Made by a program: the position numbers and the translations under genes. From assembly GCA_035274845.1 (NCBI GenBank), contig DATENU010000022.1, positions 186,001-250,000 on the forward strand: a stretch of 64,000 bases of DNA, in the 5' to 3' direction. Shown piece after piece: positions 13,291-22,290 of this stretch. Every line of letters starts with the position of its first letter. Position 1 is the first letter of the stretch. This DNA comes from Chthoniobacterales bacterium (GTDB taxonomy: Bacteria > Verrucomicrobiota > Verrucomicrobiia > Chthoniobacterales > UBA10450). The notes under the pieces were generated by a model. The model saw only the letters and a program-made list of their open reading frames with translations, was not told the DNA's origin and searched no databases.

Positions 13291-16200
13291 ACGGAAGAAA
13301 ATAAACCTCAACGGTTCCAATGCCTGTGGTTTCAGGTTTCCCGCGCAGCTGGGCCGTGTATTGGCCGGACGGGATCCTCTGAATAACGGCTGCTTCGAGA
13401 TTGTTACTCGGCTGAAGTCCGGTCGCCTCTAGCTCTGCCTTCTGGTTCGTCATCCAATCGTCATTCTCCAGGATGACGATGCCGTTTTGATCCCTTACCT
13501 GAAGTGTCGTGTCGGGCAGCGCGTTCGTGATGCCGAACGCTTCCAGGGAAGGCCCGATCGCGCGCACAACCGCTCTGACCGATCCATTTTGGACGATAAA
13601 GCCGGCGATCATCAGTTTGTCCCCCGGTTGCACAAGACCGCGAGTAGCAATGTTGACGAGCTGCGCCGGTGAGGCGGCGCTCAGATCGTAGGCGTCAAGA
13701 ACGCCAGTCCCGGTTGTGTTTCCGACGCCGCGGACAACGGCTGTGTAACTGCCGGGCGTGAGATCCGCGATGATTGCTGATTCCAGATCATCACTCGGCG
13801 CCAGGCCGCTCCCACTAATCTCCGCGAATTGATCGCCCGGGATAAGGCCGCCGATCTGGGTGATTTTCCAATTGTTGTTCGTCGCCACGGTGGCGCCGCT
13901 CGAATCGTGAACCTCTAACACAGGATTGGCCAGCGCGTCGCTGATTCCAAACGGAAGGAGCGAAGGCCCGATCGCGCGCACCAGGATCCTCTTTGCCGAT
14001 CCCTGCGGCCCTTGAACGATAAAGCCTTCGATCAATGCATCGTCACCGTGACCGACTGGTAAGCGCGTCGAGACATTTCCAATCATTCCCCGAGCAGGCG
14101 TGGGAGTTGCCGTGGCTGTAGCGGTTGCCGTTGCCGTAGGAGTTGCAGTCACGGTCGCCGTCGCCGTGGGCGTTGCGGTCGGCGTCGCAGTTGCCGCCGC
14201 AGTTGCCGTCGCCGTCGCAGTCGCAGTCGCGGTTGCAGTTGGCGTCGCAGTCGGCGTTGTCGTCGGAGTCGCGGTCGCTGTTGCTGTGGGCGTCGCAGTA
14301 GTTGTTGCGGTCGGAACCGCGGTTGCCGTTGCCGTCGGAGTCGCAGTCGCGGTTGCAGTTGGCGTCGCAGTCGCCGTTGCCGTCGGCGTCGCAGTCGCGG
14401 TTGCCGTCGCAGTCGCGGTTGCAGTTGGCGTCGCAGTCGGCGTTGTCGTCGGAGTCGCTGTCGCCGTCGCAGTCGCGGTTGCAGTTGGCGTCGCAGTCGC
14501 CGTTGCCGTCGGAGTCGCGGTCGCCGTTGCAGTCGGAGTCGCGGTCGCCGTTGCAGTTGGCGTCGCAGTCGCCGTTGCAGTTGGCGTCGCCGTTGCCGTG
14601 GGAGTGGCAGTCGCGGTTGCTGTCGGCGTGGCGGTCGGCGTTGGGGAGGAGGAAATCGTACCGAGCTCGAACGCGCCGATGTCGACCGTGGTATTTACAA
14701 TACGCGGATATCCAGCACCTCGCTGGTCGGCAAACGACGGCCCAATGAATGGTGGAGTTGTAATTGCGGAATTATCTCCAGCGTCAAGCGCTGGGCTGCT
14801 GGCAAGGAGCGACCGCGTCAGGGTGAGGCCACCATTGTCGGCCAGCGGCGCCAGGAGTGGATCAACCGGTGAAACGGTCGTCCCAATCTTGTTGCCGTTG
14901 GTTCCATCGATCGCGCCCGTCAGGCTCGAACCGTCGCCGATCAAATTAAAGCTGCTACTCTGGTCAATACTTCCAAAAATGTCCGGCCCCTGGCTTGCGA
15001 TTCCGCCGGCTACGATTGTGTTTCGCAAAGTCACTGTCCCGGTCTCGACATAAAGGCCGCCTCCTTGCGCGGACGTGCTGATTGAGTTGCCGTCACCGCC
15101 AGTTCCGGCGGCCGCATTATTCGCTATCGTGCAGTTGATCGTGCTGAGCGCTCCCCAAAGGTGCGCGATTCCGCCTCCGCGCCCGGGGTTTCCGACGTTT
15201 GTCGAGGAGCCGCCGGTCGCCGAGTTGCCGCTGATCGTGCTATTGACCAACGTCATGGACGCGTCGGAATAGGTATTTACCGCTCTATAGATAGCGCCGC
15301 CGCTTCCCTCTTCGCCGAAACCGCCATTCTGTCCGGTCGGCGAGGGACCCGCTTTCCCACCCAGAACGAAGTTGCCGCTAAACGTGCAATTGGAGATTGA
15401 AGCCGTTCGGCTGCCGTAATAGAGACCCCCGCCCTGAGCTTTTTTTCCGCCGCCCCCGGTGCCGCCGATTGTCCCACCCGAACCGCCATTTCCGGCCATG
15501 GCCGTGTTGTCGCTGATCGAAGAATCGACCAGGGTTACTTGCGGAGCAAAGGGACGCAGACCCGCTCCGGACGCCGCTCCTCCGTCGCCGCCATTGTAAG
15601 CGGTGGTATCGCCGTTGCCGCCATTGCCGGCCTGGATGGTATTGCCCATGATTTGGGAGTTTAGAATTGTGCAGCTGGACCCGAAGCCTTGATAAATACC
15701 GCCGCCAAACGCGCCCCCGCCGGTATTACCAGATTGAGCACCATCCGCTCCGTCGCCGCCGAAGATAGTGTTCCCCTCGATCCGACAATTAGTCATCGTC
15801 AGATTATCGACCTGATAAATGCCCGCGCCGTATCCGGTGCCACCGGCGGCGTAGGCGGAGTTAGCGGGATGGCCCTTCCCGCCGATGATCGAGTTGCCAC
15901 TCACAACCGTGTTGGTCAAACTCAGTGGACCAAAGCTATAAACGCCGGCACCATAACCGCCGGTGCTCGAGCTATTCGCCGTGGCGTCAGCGCCAACCAA
16001 TGAATTACCCGCGATGACACAATCCTGAATCGTTAAGGTCGTGGCCCAGCTATAAATTCCCGCCCCTTCGGCGGCCGCGCCGGCTATGCGCCCGCCACGG
16101 ACTGTCAGGCCCGAGAGATTGACCGTGAGCTTGCTGAAGTCGCTGTAGATTTTGAAAACCCGTCCAGCGTTGTTTCCATCCACCGCAAGAACGGAGGCAC

Positions 16201-17446
16201 CCGGTCCGTGAACGGTCAGGTCTTTATTGATGAGGAGTTCTCCACTCGTGAGAGTGATGATCCCGGTCACATTTGGCGCAAATTCGATGGTCGCCCCCGA
16301 CGTCGCGCTGACGATAATCTGCCGCAGCGAACCCGGACTGTTGTCGTCGGTATTGGTAACGGTGAGCACCGCAGGCGGCGACGGAGCCGGCGCACCGCCC
16401 AGCTCGAAAGCGCCCATGTCGCTCAAAAAGGAGCGAGTGAAGTTCCGTTGATCGGTCGCCGGCGCATTCGCGTCGCCCCCGCGATTGTAGGGCGGGCTGC
16501 CAGGAAAAATTGCGCGCGTCCACGTGCGTCCGCCGTTGTCCTTCAAAACGTCCAGTTGCGGGTTTCTGTTGCGGATATCGCCCAGGGCATTTAGAGCGCC
16601 CCCAGGACCAGTTCCTGTGTCTCCTCCGGCGGCATCATCACTAATGTTGTGTCCTTTCGAAGTAACGGTGCCGCTTAGGTTTTCTCCCGCGCTCCCGCGC
16701 TGAAAGATTGTGTTCGCCGTGGTCAACCCGACGCCGTAAAAGGCCCCGCCGCGCACGGCTGAGTTTCCGCCGAACGTGCAGTTCGTCACGGAAGGAGTTC
16801 CCACCGCGCTATAAAGGCCGCCCCCGTCCGCGGTCGCGGAGTTGTTATCGAAAGTGGAATTGGTGATTTCGAGCAGGCCCTGGTTAAAAACCGCGCCGCC
16901 AAGGCTCGCGGAATTGCCGGTAAAGGTGCAGTTGAGCACGGCCATATTCCGGCCGTTCCACACCGCCCCGCCGCTGTTGGCGTGATTCCCGGAGAACGTG
17001 CAATTGCGCAGGGTCAAAAAGGCATTGGCCCAGACGGCGCCTCCTGTTGAGTAATTGCCATTACTAATATTGATGCCGGCCACAAGGACCCACGGACTGG
17101 TGAAATTATCGCCTATCGTAAAAGCGCGGCCGCCAGCTTGAACGGTGATCGCCTCATCACCGCTGCGATCGTTCAGGATAACGACGTTAGAAAGAATCGT
17201 GGGCAACGGGGTTCCCAGCATGATGACATGCGGGCCCGTGCCCGGGATATCAAAGACAATTATGTCGTCCTCAGAACTGAGGTTGGCTCTGTCAATGGCG
17301 TTGCGAAGTGATCCAATACTGGAACTGCTGGTGTTAGTGACCGTAAACGTCGCGGCGCTTAAAGAGCTGGCTCCGAGGAAAAGCGCAGGAAAAAAGGCGC
17401 AAAAAAAACGCCCCGCGAGGGACCTGGGGCGTACGGCAGAATTCAT
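13289..17446 (-). CDS. Giant beta-helix secreted protein with TATP linker and twin C-terminal domain
   Basis: The start is taken at the ATG at 17444-17446 (MNSAVRPRSLAGR, then FFCAFFPALFLGASSLSAA), a good signal peptide; the frame is open to 17575. The product is ~1,385 residues. It has two beta-helix lobes, each opening with a CSLREA-like pattern (IGSLRNAID near residue 45; PGSLRQIIV near 365). Both contain many GGAVWN..NCTFSGNSA and GGGIYQ turns and end DMGAFELG or DIGAFELG. A ~180-residue linker of TATATP units (DNA ~14097-14645) leads to a more divergent twin domain (VRAIGPSL twice, ending VEVYFLP). It lies between rfbB and a decayed rfbB fragment, so it is probably an insertion. An extracellular adhesin-like role is inferred. 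Confidence 0.86.
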   Translation of the reverse strand: MNSAVRPRSLAGRFFCAFFPALFLGASSLSAATFTVTNTSSSSIGSLRNAIDRANLSSEDDIIVFDIPGTGPHVIMLGTPLPTILSNVVILNDRSGDEAITVQAGGRAFTIGDNFTSPWVLVAGINISNGNYSTGGAVWANAFLTLRNCTFSGNHANSGGAVWNGRNMAVLNCTFTGNSASLGGAVFNQGLLEITNSTFDNNSATADGGGLYSAVGTPSVTNCTFGGNSAVRGGAFYGVGLTTANTIFQRGSAGENLSGTVTSKGHNISDDAAGGDTGTGPGGALNALGDIRNRNPQLDVLKDNGGRTWTRAIFPGSPPYNRGGDANAPATDQRNFTRSFLSDMGAFELGGAPAPSPPAVLTVTNTDDNSPGSLRQIIVSATSGATIEFAPNVTGIITLTSGELLINKDLTVHGPGASVLAVDGNNAGRVFKIYSDFSKLTVNLSGLTVRGGRIAGAAAEGAGIYSWATTLTIQDCVIAGNSLVGADATANSSSTGGYGAGVYSFGPLSLTNTVVSGNSIIGGKGHPANSAYAAGGTGYGAGIYQVDNLTMTNCRIEGNTIFGGDGADGAQSGNTGGGAFGGGIYQGFGSSCTILNSQIMGNTIQAGNGGNGDTTAYNGGDGGAASGAGLRPFAPQVTLVDSSISDNTAMAGNGGSGGTIGGTGGGGKKAQGGGLYYGSRTASISNCTFSGNFVLGGKAGPSPTGQNGGFGEEGSGGAIYRAVNTYSDASMTLVNSTISGNSATGGSSTNVGNPGRGGGIAHLWGALSTINCTIANNAAAGTGGDGNSISTSAQGGGLYVETGTVTLRNTIVAGGIASQGPDIFGSIDQSSSFNLIGDGSSLTGAIDGTNGNKIGTTVSPVDPLLAPLADNGGLTLTRSLLASSPALDAGDNSAITTPPFIGPSFADQRGAGYPRIVNTTVDIGAFELGTISSSPTPTATPTATATATPTATATPTATATATPTATATATPTATATATPTATATATPTATATATATATPTTTPTATPTATATATATATATPTATATATPTATATATPTATATAVPTATTTATPTATATATPTTTPTATPTATATATATATATAAATATPTATPTATATVTATPTATATATATATPTPARGMIGNVSTRLPVGHGDDALIEGFIVQGPQGSAKRILVRAIGPSLLPFGISDALANPVLEVHDSSGATVATNNNWKITQIGGLIPGDQFAEISGSGLAPSDDLESAIIADLTPGSYTAVVRGVGNTTGTGVLDAYDLSAASPAQLVNIATRGLVQPGDKLMIAGFIVQNGSVRAVVRAIGPSLEAFGITNALPDTTLQVRDQNGIVILENDDWMTNQKAELEATGLQPSNNLEAAVIQRIPSGQYTAQLRGKPETTGIGTVEVYFLP
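14097..14645 (-). repeat. Long degenerate tandem repeat coding for a (TATATP)n linker
   Basis: About 550 bp built from short GTCGCxGT / GTTGCxGT units on the plus strand. On the minus strand they encode alternating Thr-Ala with Thr-Pro, nearly all in frame. A higher-order unit of ~36-48 bp recurs (GTCGCAGTCGCGGTTGCAGT appears several times). Such repeats expand and contract by slippage, so linker length is likely variable between strains. On the opposite strand the same DNA gives a meaningless Val-Ala-Gly frame. Confidence 0.85.
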
Positions 17447-17514
17447 CTCCCCGCGTGATGCAGGAACAATGCCCGCCGGCAGGAAAACGGGTAACAACGC
17501 TTGCCAAGAAGAAC

Positions 17515-18504
17515 CTAATGCCTCCCGGTCCGTGCGAGGAGCGGTTCCCACCAGGCGCGATTCGCCGCATACCAATCGATCGTCGATTCAAGGCCTTCCT
17601 TGAAATTGTGGAGCGGCTTCCACTTCAGTTCGCGTTTCGCGAAGGAAGAGTCGATCGCGTAACGGCGGTCGTGACCGAGACGGTCGGTGACGAACGAAAT
17701 CAAAGTCTCGGGTTTTCCCAGCTTGCGCAGGATTGCTTTCACCGTGTCGAGGTTCGGCATCTCGCTGTCGCCGCCGAAATTGTAAGTCGCCCCGGGCTTC
17801 CCTTCGAAAAGCGCCGCGACGATTCCGGCGCAATGGTCCTCCACGTGAATCCAGTCGCGCACATTCATGCCGTCGCCATACACTGGCAGTTTGTCGTCAC
17901 GCATGGCGTTGATGATCATGAGCGGGATCAACTTTTCCGGGAATTGATACGGCCCGTAGTTGTTCGAACAGCGCGTCACGATCACTTCCTGGCCAAATGT
18001 TTTGTGGCAGGCCAGCGCCAACAGGTCGGCTCCGGCTTTGCTCGCGGAATAGGGCGAGCTCGGCTCGAGCGGTGATTGTTCCGTGAATTTCCCGGTTTCC
18101 CCGAGCGAGCCATAGACCTCGTCAGTCGAAACCTGCATGAAGCGCTGGACGCCATGGCGCCGCGCGGCGTCCAGTAAAACACTGGTGCCGACGACGTTAG
18201 TATGAATGAAATTCTGGGGATCGTTGATGCTGCGATCGACATGCGATTCCGCGGCGAAGTTGATCACCGCATAAAACCGGTGCTCGGTCATGAGCGCGTC
18301 CATCTGGTCGGAATTCGCGATATCGGCTTTGAAAAATTCGTAGCGCTCGCCATGTTCCTCCGCGACTCCGTCCAGGTTCGCGAGATTTCCGGCATAGGTG
18401 AGCACGTCGACGTTGCTCACGGACGCGGGCTTGTAATGTTCCAAAATATACCGAATAAAGTTGCTCCCGATGAATCCACAGCCACCGGTTACGAGAATGC
18501 GCAT
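17515..18504 (-). CDS. rfbB: dTDP-glucose 4,6-dehydratase
   Basis: The enzyme converts dTDP-glucose to dTDP-4-keto-6-deoxyglucose in nucleotide-sugar (rhamnose-type) synthesis in the cytoplasm. The 329 residues start MRILVTGGCGFIGSNF, the NAD-binding GxxGxxG loop. STDEVYG lies near residue 120, the catalytic YSASK pair near 150, and RCSNNYGPYQFPEKLIP and DWIHVEDHC further on, all as in RmlB/RfbB. Length is typical for the family. I chose the ATG at 18502-18504; the longer open frame adds a non-conserved N-terminus. Its 5' end overlaps the divergent Agl23-like gene. No rfbA, rfbC or rfbD is nearby, and its 3' end is partly duplicated at 13186. Confidence 0.95.
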   Translation of the reverse strand: MRILVTGGCGFIGSNFIRYILEHYKPASVSNVDVLTYAGNLANLDGVAEEHGERYEFFKADIANSDQMDALMTEHRFYAVINFAAESHVDRSINDPQNFIHTNVVGTSVLLDAARRHGVQRFMQVSTDEVYGSLGETGKFTEQSPLEPSSPYSASKAGADLLALACHKTFGQEVIVTRCSNNYGPYQFPEKLIPLMIINAMRDDKLPVYGDGMNVRDWIHVEDHCAGIVAALFEGKPGATYNFGGDSEMPNLDTVKAILRKLGKPETLISFVTDRLGHDRRYAIDSSFAKRELKWKPLHNFKEGLESTIDWYAANRAWWEPLLARTGRH

Positions 18505-20128
18505 CGCTGCGGTTACTAGCAGCGGAGCGGAGGCCGCGCCAGCGGTTTCTCCCACCCTTGGGGCCAGGCTCGACGACCTGGTAAAACGAGCCGGCAGGGT
18601 CGATTGGACTCCCTGGGCAATCGTCGCTCTCGGCGCCTTTCTTCGGCTCCTTCTGCTCGGGATCAAACCGCCCCATTTCGATGAAGGCATCAATGGCTGG
18701 TTCGTCGACCAGATGGTGAAAAACGGCTTCTACCGTTACGACCCGACCAATTATCACGGCCCGCTCCATTTCTACATTCTCTTCCTGGCCCAAACTCTTC
18801 TGGGCCGGAACCTCTGGGCGATCCGTTTGCCGGTGGTGATCGCCAGTATCTTGTCGGTCCATCTGACCTTGAAGTTCGAGCCGTTCGTCGGGCGCAATGT
18901 CGCCCGCCTGGCGGCCCTGGCCATGGCGGTCTCCCCCGGTTTTGTTTTCTACGGGCGTTACGCCATCCACGAAGTCTGGCTGCTTCTCTTCCTGATGCTC
19001 TTCATGCTTGGCGTGCTGGGAATGTGGAGGCGCGGAACGGTCGGCTATCTCTGGTGCACCGGGATGGGCCTTACCGGGATGATTCTGACCAAGGAGACCT
19101 ACATCATTCATCTCGGCTGCGCCGCCATCGCGGCCGTGATGACCTGGATCTCGCATAAGATGATTCGAATGCATGATGCGCAACGCGTCCGGCAGACGTG
19201 GACGTTTGTCGATCTCCTCGTCGTGACTGGCGCCGGCGTTGGTCTCATCATCTTCTTTTATTCCGGCGCCTTCATGAACTGGAGCGGAGTGCCGGGTCTC
19301 TTCAAGACTTTCCAAGCCTGGTTTCAGACGGGCAACAAAGGCAACGGCCACGAGAAGGACGCCTACGCCCTGGTGGCTTCGCACAAGTGGATCAACTATT
19401 ATTGGTTTGCGCTCCTGGCTCGCTATGAGCTGCCGGCGTTGATCGGCCTCGTCCTTTGCGGGGCGTGTCTGTGGTTCAAGCACCTCGCGCTGCGTTATCT
19501 TTCCATCTACAGCGTCGGAACGCTGATCGCCTACACCATTATCGCCTACAAGACGCCATGGTGTATCATTAGCTTCGGCTGGCCTTTCCTTTTCCTCTTC
19601 GGCGGCGTGCTTCTTCTGATACCGGGTCTGATTCCGGTCAGCCTTACTCGCGCGGTCTACATCGGAGCGGGGATCGCTCTTACCATTTCCCTCGCCCTGT
19701 GTATCCGGTTGAACTACGTCCATTTTACCGATAGCAAGGAACCCTATGTTTATGTTCAGACTTACAAGGACGTCTGGAAGCTGACCCGGCCGGTCCTGCG
19801 TCTCGCCAAATCCGACCCGGTTTACTACCAGATGGTTGGCCACCTGATCCGAGGCAGCACCTATCCCCTCCCCTGGATGCTGGGCGATTTCACTCGTGTA
19901 GGATATTACGAGGGCGGCAACATGCCCGATAAACTCGATGGCGATTTCCTTCTCGTGCAGGAAGACAAGATCGCCACGGTGGAAGCGAAACTGCACGAAA
20001 GCTATTTCACGGAACCGCTGACCATTCGCGAGTATCAGGACCCCTCGAAGCTCTACTTGAACGCCAAGACCTTCGGAAAACTCTTCCCCGGACGCGTCCC
20101 GGAATTTGTCGGCAAACCGGCGCCCTAG
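18497..20128 (+). CDS. Agl23-like GT-C family membrane protein
   Basis: An integral membrane protein with about ten hydrophobic segments, starting with a helix WAIVALGAFLRLLLLGI. The loop after helix 1 carries HFDEGINGWF, the acidic DE motif that marks GT39/GT-C glycosyltransferases using lipid-linked sugars. Other conserved parts are NYHGPLHFYIL, RYAIHEVWLL, LTKETYIIH and YKTPWCIISF, the pattern of the family annotated as flippase-activity-associated protein Agl23. The ATG at 18497 overlaps rfbB by 8 bp head to head; ATGs at 18461 and 18470 are also possible. A gap of 17 bp to the next gene suggests an operon. A role in glycolipid or protein glycosylation is inferred; the substrate is unknown. 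Confidence 0.8.
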   Translation: MRIAAVTSSGAEAAPAVSPTLGARLDDLVKRAGRVDWTPWAIVALGAFLRLLLLGIKPPHFDEGINGWFVDQMVKNGFYRYDPTNYHGPLHFYILFLAQTLLGRNLWAIRLPVVIASILSVHLTLKFEPFVGRNVARLAALAMAVSPGFVFYGRYAIHEVWLLLFLMLFMLGVLGMWRRGTVGYLWCTGMGLTGMILTKETYIIHLGCAAIAAVMTWISHKMIRMHDAQRVRQTWTFVDLLVVTGAGVGLIIFFYSGAFMNWSGVPGLFKTFQAWFQTGNKGNGHEKDAYALVASHKWINYYWFALLARYELPALIGLVLCGACLWFKHLALRYLSIYSVGTLIAYTIIAYKTPWCIISFGWPFLFLFGGVLLLIPGLIPVSLTRAVYIGAGIALTISLALCIRLNYVHFTDSKEPYVYVQTYKDVWKLTRPVLRLAKSDPVYYQMVGHLIRGSTYPLPWMLGDFTRVGYYEGGNMPDKLDGDFLLVQEDKIATVEAKLHESYFTEPLTIREYQDPSKLYLNAKTFGKLFPGRVPEFVGKPAP

Positions 20129-20145
20129 AAGAAGGGGAACAGGGC

Positions 20146-22290
20146 ATGAAGTGGTTATCGGCGTTACTCACCTTTGCTAATATCTCGGTTGTTGCCTCCG
20201 TTCTTCTCGGAATGGCGGAGGGAGGATTGAGCAGGTCGCTGGCGACGCTTTCGATGCTCATCGGTCTGGTCACCGCTATCCTGGCCTGGTGGTTCACCGA
20301 GTACGATCCCTCCCCCTGGCGGCCATTGGAGCAACCCAATCAAAACCCGGAAATTCAGCTAAGCCGGCGAGCGCTCAAGCGACTCAAGAAAGAGCCGGTG
20401 GTCGTTACGCCGCCGCGAGAAAGGTACCGGCACATCTGGTTTTGGCTGATGGCCGCGGTCTTCGCGATTTTCGCGTGCCGGTCCTTCTGCTGGGTCATTT
20501 TCCTCGACGGCAACGAATGGAGGGTCCAATCCCCGAATAACCTGGGTGACCTGTCGCTCCATATCACTTACATCAAACAATTCGCCAGCGGAGTCCCGCT
20601 TTGGCCGGACAACCCAATTCATGCCTTTAGCAAGCTAAGATACCCGGCGGGAATCGATCTGTTTAATGGGTTGCTTACCCTCATGGGAATGGACGTGCCG
20701 CGCGGCCTCGTTTGGACTGGTTTGCTCGCTTCCGCCGCCACTTGTTATGCGCTGTATCGCTGGGCGGGGAGCTTCGGCATCGCCGCCTTTCTCTTTAATG
20801 GCGGGGTCGCGAGCTTCGCTTACTTCAAAACATACGCTTTCCAGGATTATCAGGGCGTGAACTCGATTGCCTGGAAAAGCATTCCCCTGTCGATGTTCGT
20901 GACCCAGCGAGGCTTGCTCTATGCCATTCCCGCGGCGCTCCTGCTGCTCTACCAATGGCGAGCAAGATTTTTCCCGAATGAACCGGAAACGGCGGTGGCC
21001 GGATCTCCCTCCGCGCCGGATCTGCCTGAGAATGCCGCCGCCCCGAAGAAGCCGCCTCTCCCCTTTTGGGTGGAGCTGTCGCTTTACGCGACCATGCCGC
21101 TTTTCCACGTTCACACGTTCATGTCGCTCAGCATTGTGCTCGTCTTCATTTTCTTTTTCGGTAACGCGAAGACTTGCAAGCAGCTGCTTCTCTTTGTCGG
21201 GGCCGCGTTCCTCCCGGCGGTCTTTTTCGTCTGGGTAATCAGCGATAACTTTCACGCCGGATCGGTCCTGGAATGGAAGCCCGGCTGGGTCCAGCAAAAC
21301 GGCGAGTTCGCCATGCCGTTCCTCAAGTTTTGGCTGGTCAACTTTGGCGGCTGGGTTCCGCTCGTCCTTTTCTTTGTGGGCATTACCGCCATGGCCGCAT
21401 GGAAGATCTTTCGCGACCCTGAGTTCAAGATGCCGGCCGGGGCAGCCTTCGTTTTTCCGGCGGGCGCTCTCCTCGTCGCGGCCGGGCTTTTCAAATTCGC
21501 TCTCGGGCAGTCGCAACGGACGAACTCAAAACTTTGGCTCTACCTGGTGGTCTTCTTTTCCGCCGCAATCCTTGCGAGCACTCTCTGGTATGCCTGGAAA
21601 AAATTCTCCCGGACTCCTGATTCCGCCCTGCCGGCGGCCTTCCCTTTCGTCACGGCGGCTCTCGCGATCTTTTTGCTTGGCTACCTGGTCAAGACCGCGC
21701 CGTGGGAATGGGACAACATCAAGATCATCGTGTGGGCTTATTTCATCATCCTTCCTTTTCTCTGGAAGGGATTGGTCTCGCACTGGCCATTCCCCCTCCG
21801 GGCGATTGCCTGTATCGTTCTGTTCTTCTCGGGCTTTGTCGCGCTCTTCGGAGGTTTGAAGGCAGGCCAGCCCGGATTTGGAGTCGCGGAACGCACCGAG
21901 CTGGATGCCGTCGGTGCGGCGCTGCGCAAGCTCCCCACCAACGCGCGCTTCGCAGGGTATGCCACCTACAATCATCCCGTTCTGCTCCAGGGACGAAAAA
22001 TGGTTTTGGGATACGCGGGCCATCTCTGGACCCAGGGATTCAATACCTCGGTCGAGAACGACAAACTTCAGGCTCTCTTGAACGGCGCCCCCAATTGGAA
22101 GGACAACGCCCGCTACCTCCAGACCCGCTATTTGTTTTGGGGAAGGATGGAGAAATCGAATTACCCAGCCAGCACGAAACCGTGGGAACGAGAATCACGG
22201 CAGGTCGCCGCCGGCGACTGGGGGGCCATCTACGATCTCGAGGCTTCCCCAACTCCGCCCGCCATTCCGCCGAAGCCCCCCGGCCAGTAA
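20146..22290 (+). CDS. Large multi-span membrane protein, putative GT-C glycosyltransferase
   Basis: A 714-residue protein with two N-terminal helices, a cytoplasmic basic stretch (SRRALKRLKKE) and then about ten more membrane segments. After the third helix is FLDGNEWRVQSPNNLGDLSLHITYIKQF, a loop with acidic residues where GT-C enzymes have their catalytic motif. A soluble C-terminal domain (~residues 580-714) follows. I do not recognise a named family. The RBS-like AGGGG before the ATG and the 17-bp gap to the Agl23-like gene argue for translation from one transcript. Its last 96 bp overlap the convergent ChaN-like gene. Confidence 0.65.
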   Translation: MKWLSALLTFANISVVASVLLGMAEGGLSRSLATLSMLIGLVTAILAWWFTEYDPSPWRPLEQPNQNPEIQLSRRALKRLKKEPVVVTPPRERYRHIWFWLMAAVFAIFACRSFCWVIFLDGNEWRVQSPNNLGDLSLHITYIKQFASGVPLWPDNPIHAFSKLRYPAGIDLFNGLLTLMGMDVPRGLVWTGLLASAATCYALYRWAGSFGIAAFLFNGGVASFAYFKTYAFQDYQGVNSIAWKSIPLSMFVTQRGLLYAIPAALLLLYQWRARFFPNEPETAVAGSPSAPDLPENAAAPKKPPLPFWVELSLYATMPLFHVHTFMSLSIVLVFIFFFGNAKTCKQLLLFVGAAFLPAVFFVWVISDNFHAGSVLEWKPGWVQQNGEFAMPFLKFWLVNFGGWVPLVLFFVGITAMAAWKIFRDPEFKMPAGAAFVFPAGALLVAAGLFKFALGQSQRTNSKLWLYLVVFFSAAILASTLWYAWKKFSRTPDSALPAAFPFVTAALAIFLLGYLVKTAPWEWDNIKIIVWAYFIILPFLWKGLVSHWPFPLRAIACIVLFFSGFVALFGGLKAGQPGFGVAERTELDAVGAALRKLPTNARFAGYATYNHPVLLQGRKMVLGYAGHLWTQGFNTSVENDKLQALLNGAPNWKDNARYLQTRYLFWGRMEKSNYPASTKPWERESRQVAAGDWGAIYDLEASPTPPAIPPKPPGQ

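Noticed and set aside
14100-15053. Plus-strand frame of Val-Ala-Gly runs, 317 codons
   Set aside because: It is the mirror of the TATATP linker and beta-helix on the other strand; no signal peptide or family pattern.
18197-19996. Minus-strand frame of 599 codons
   Set aside because: It is antisense to the Agl23-like gene, highly charged, and has no domain; membrane-protein genes often give such frames.
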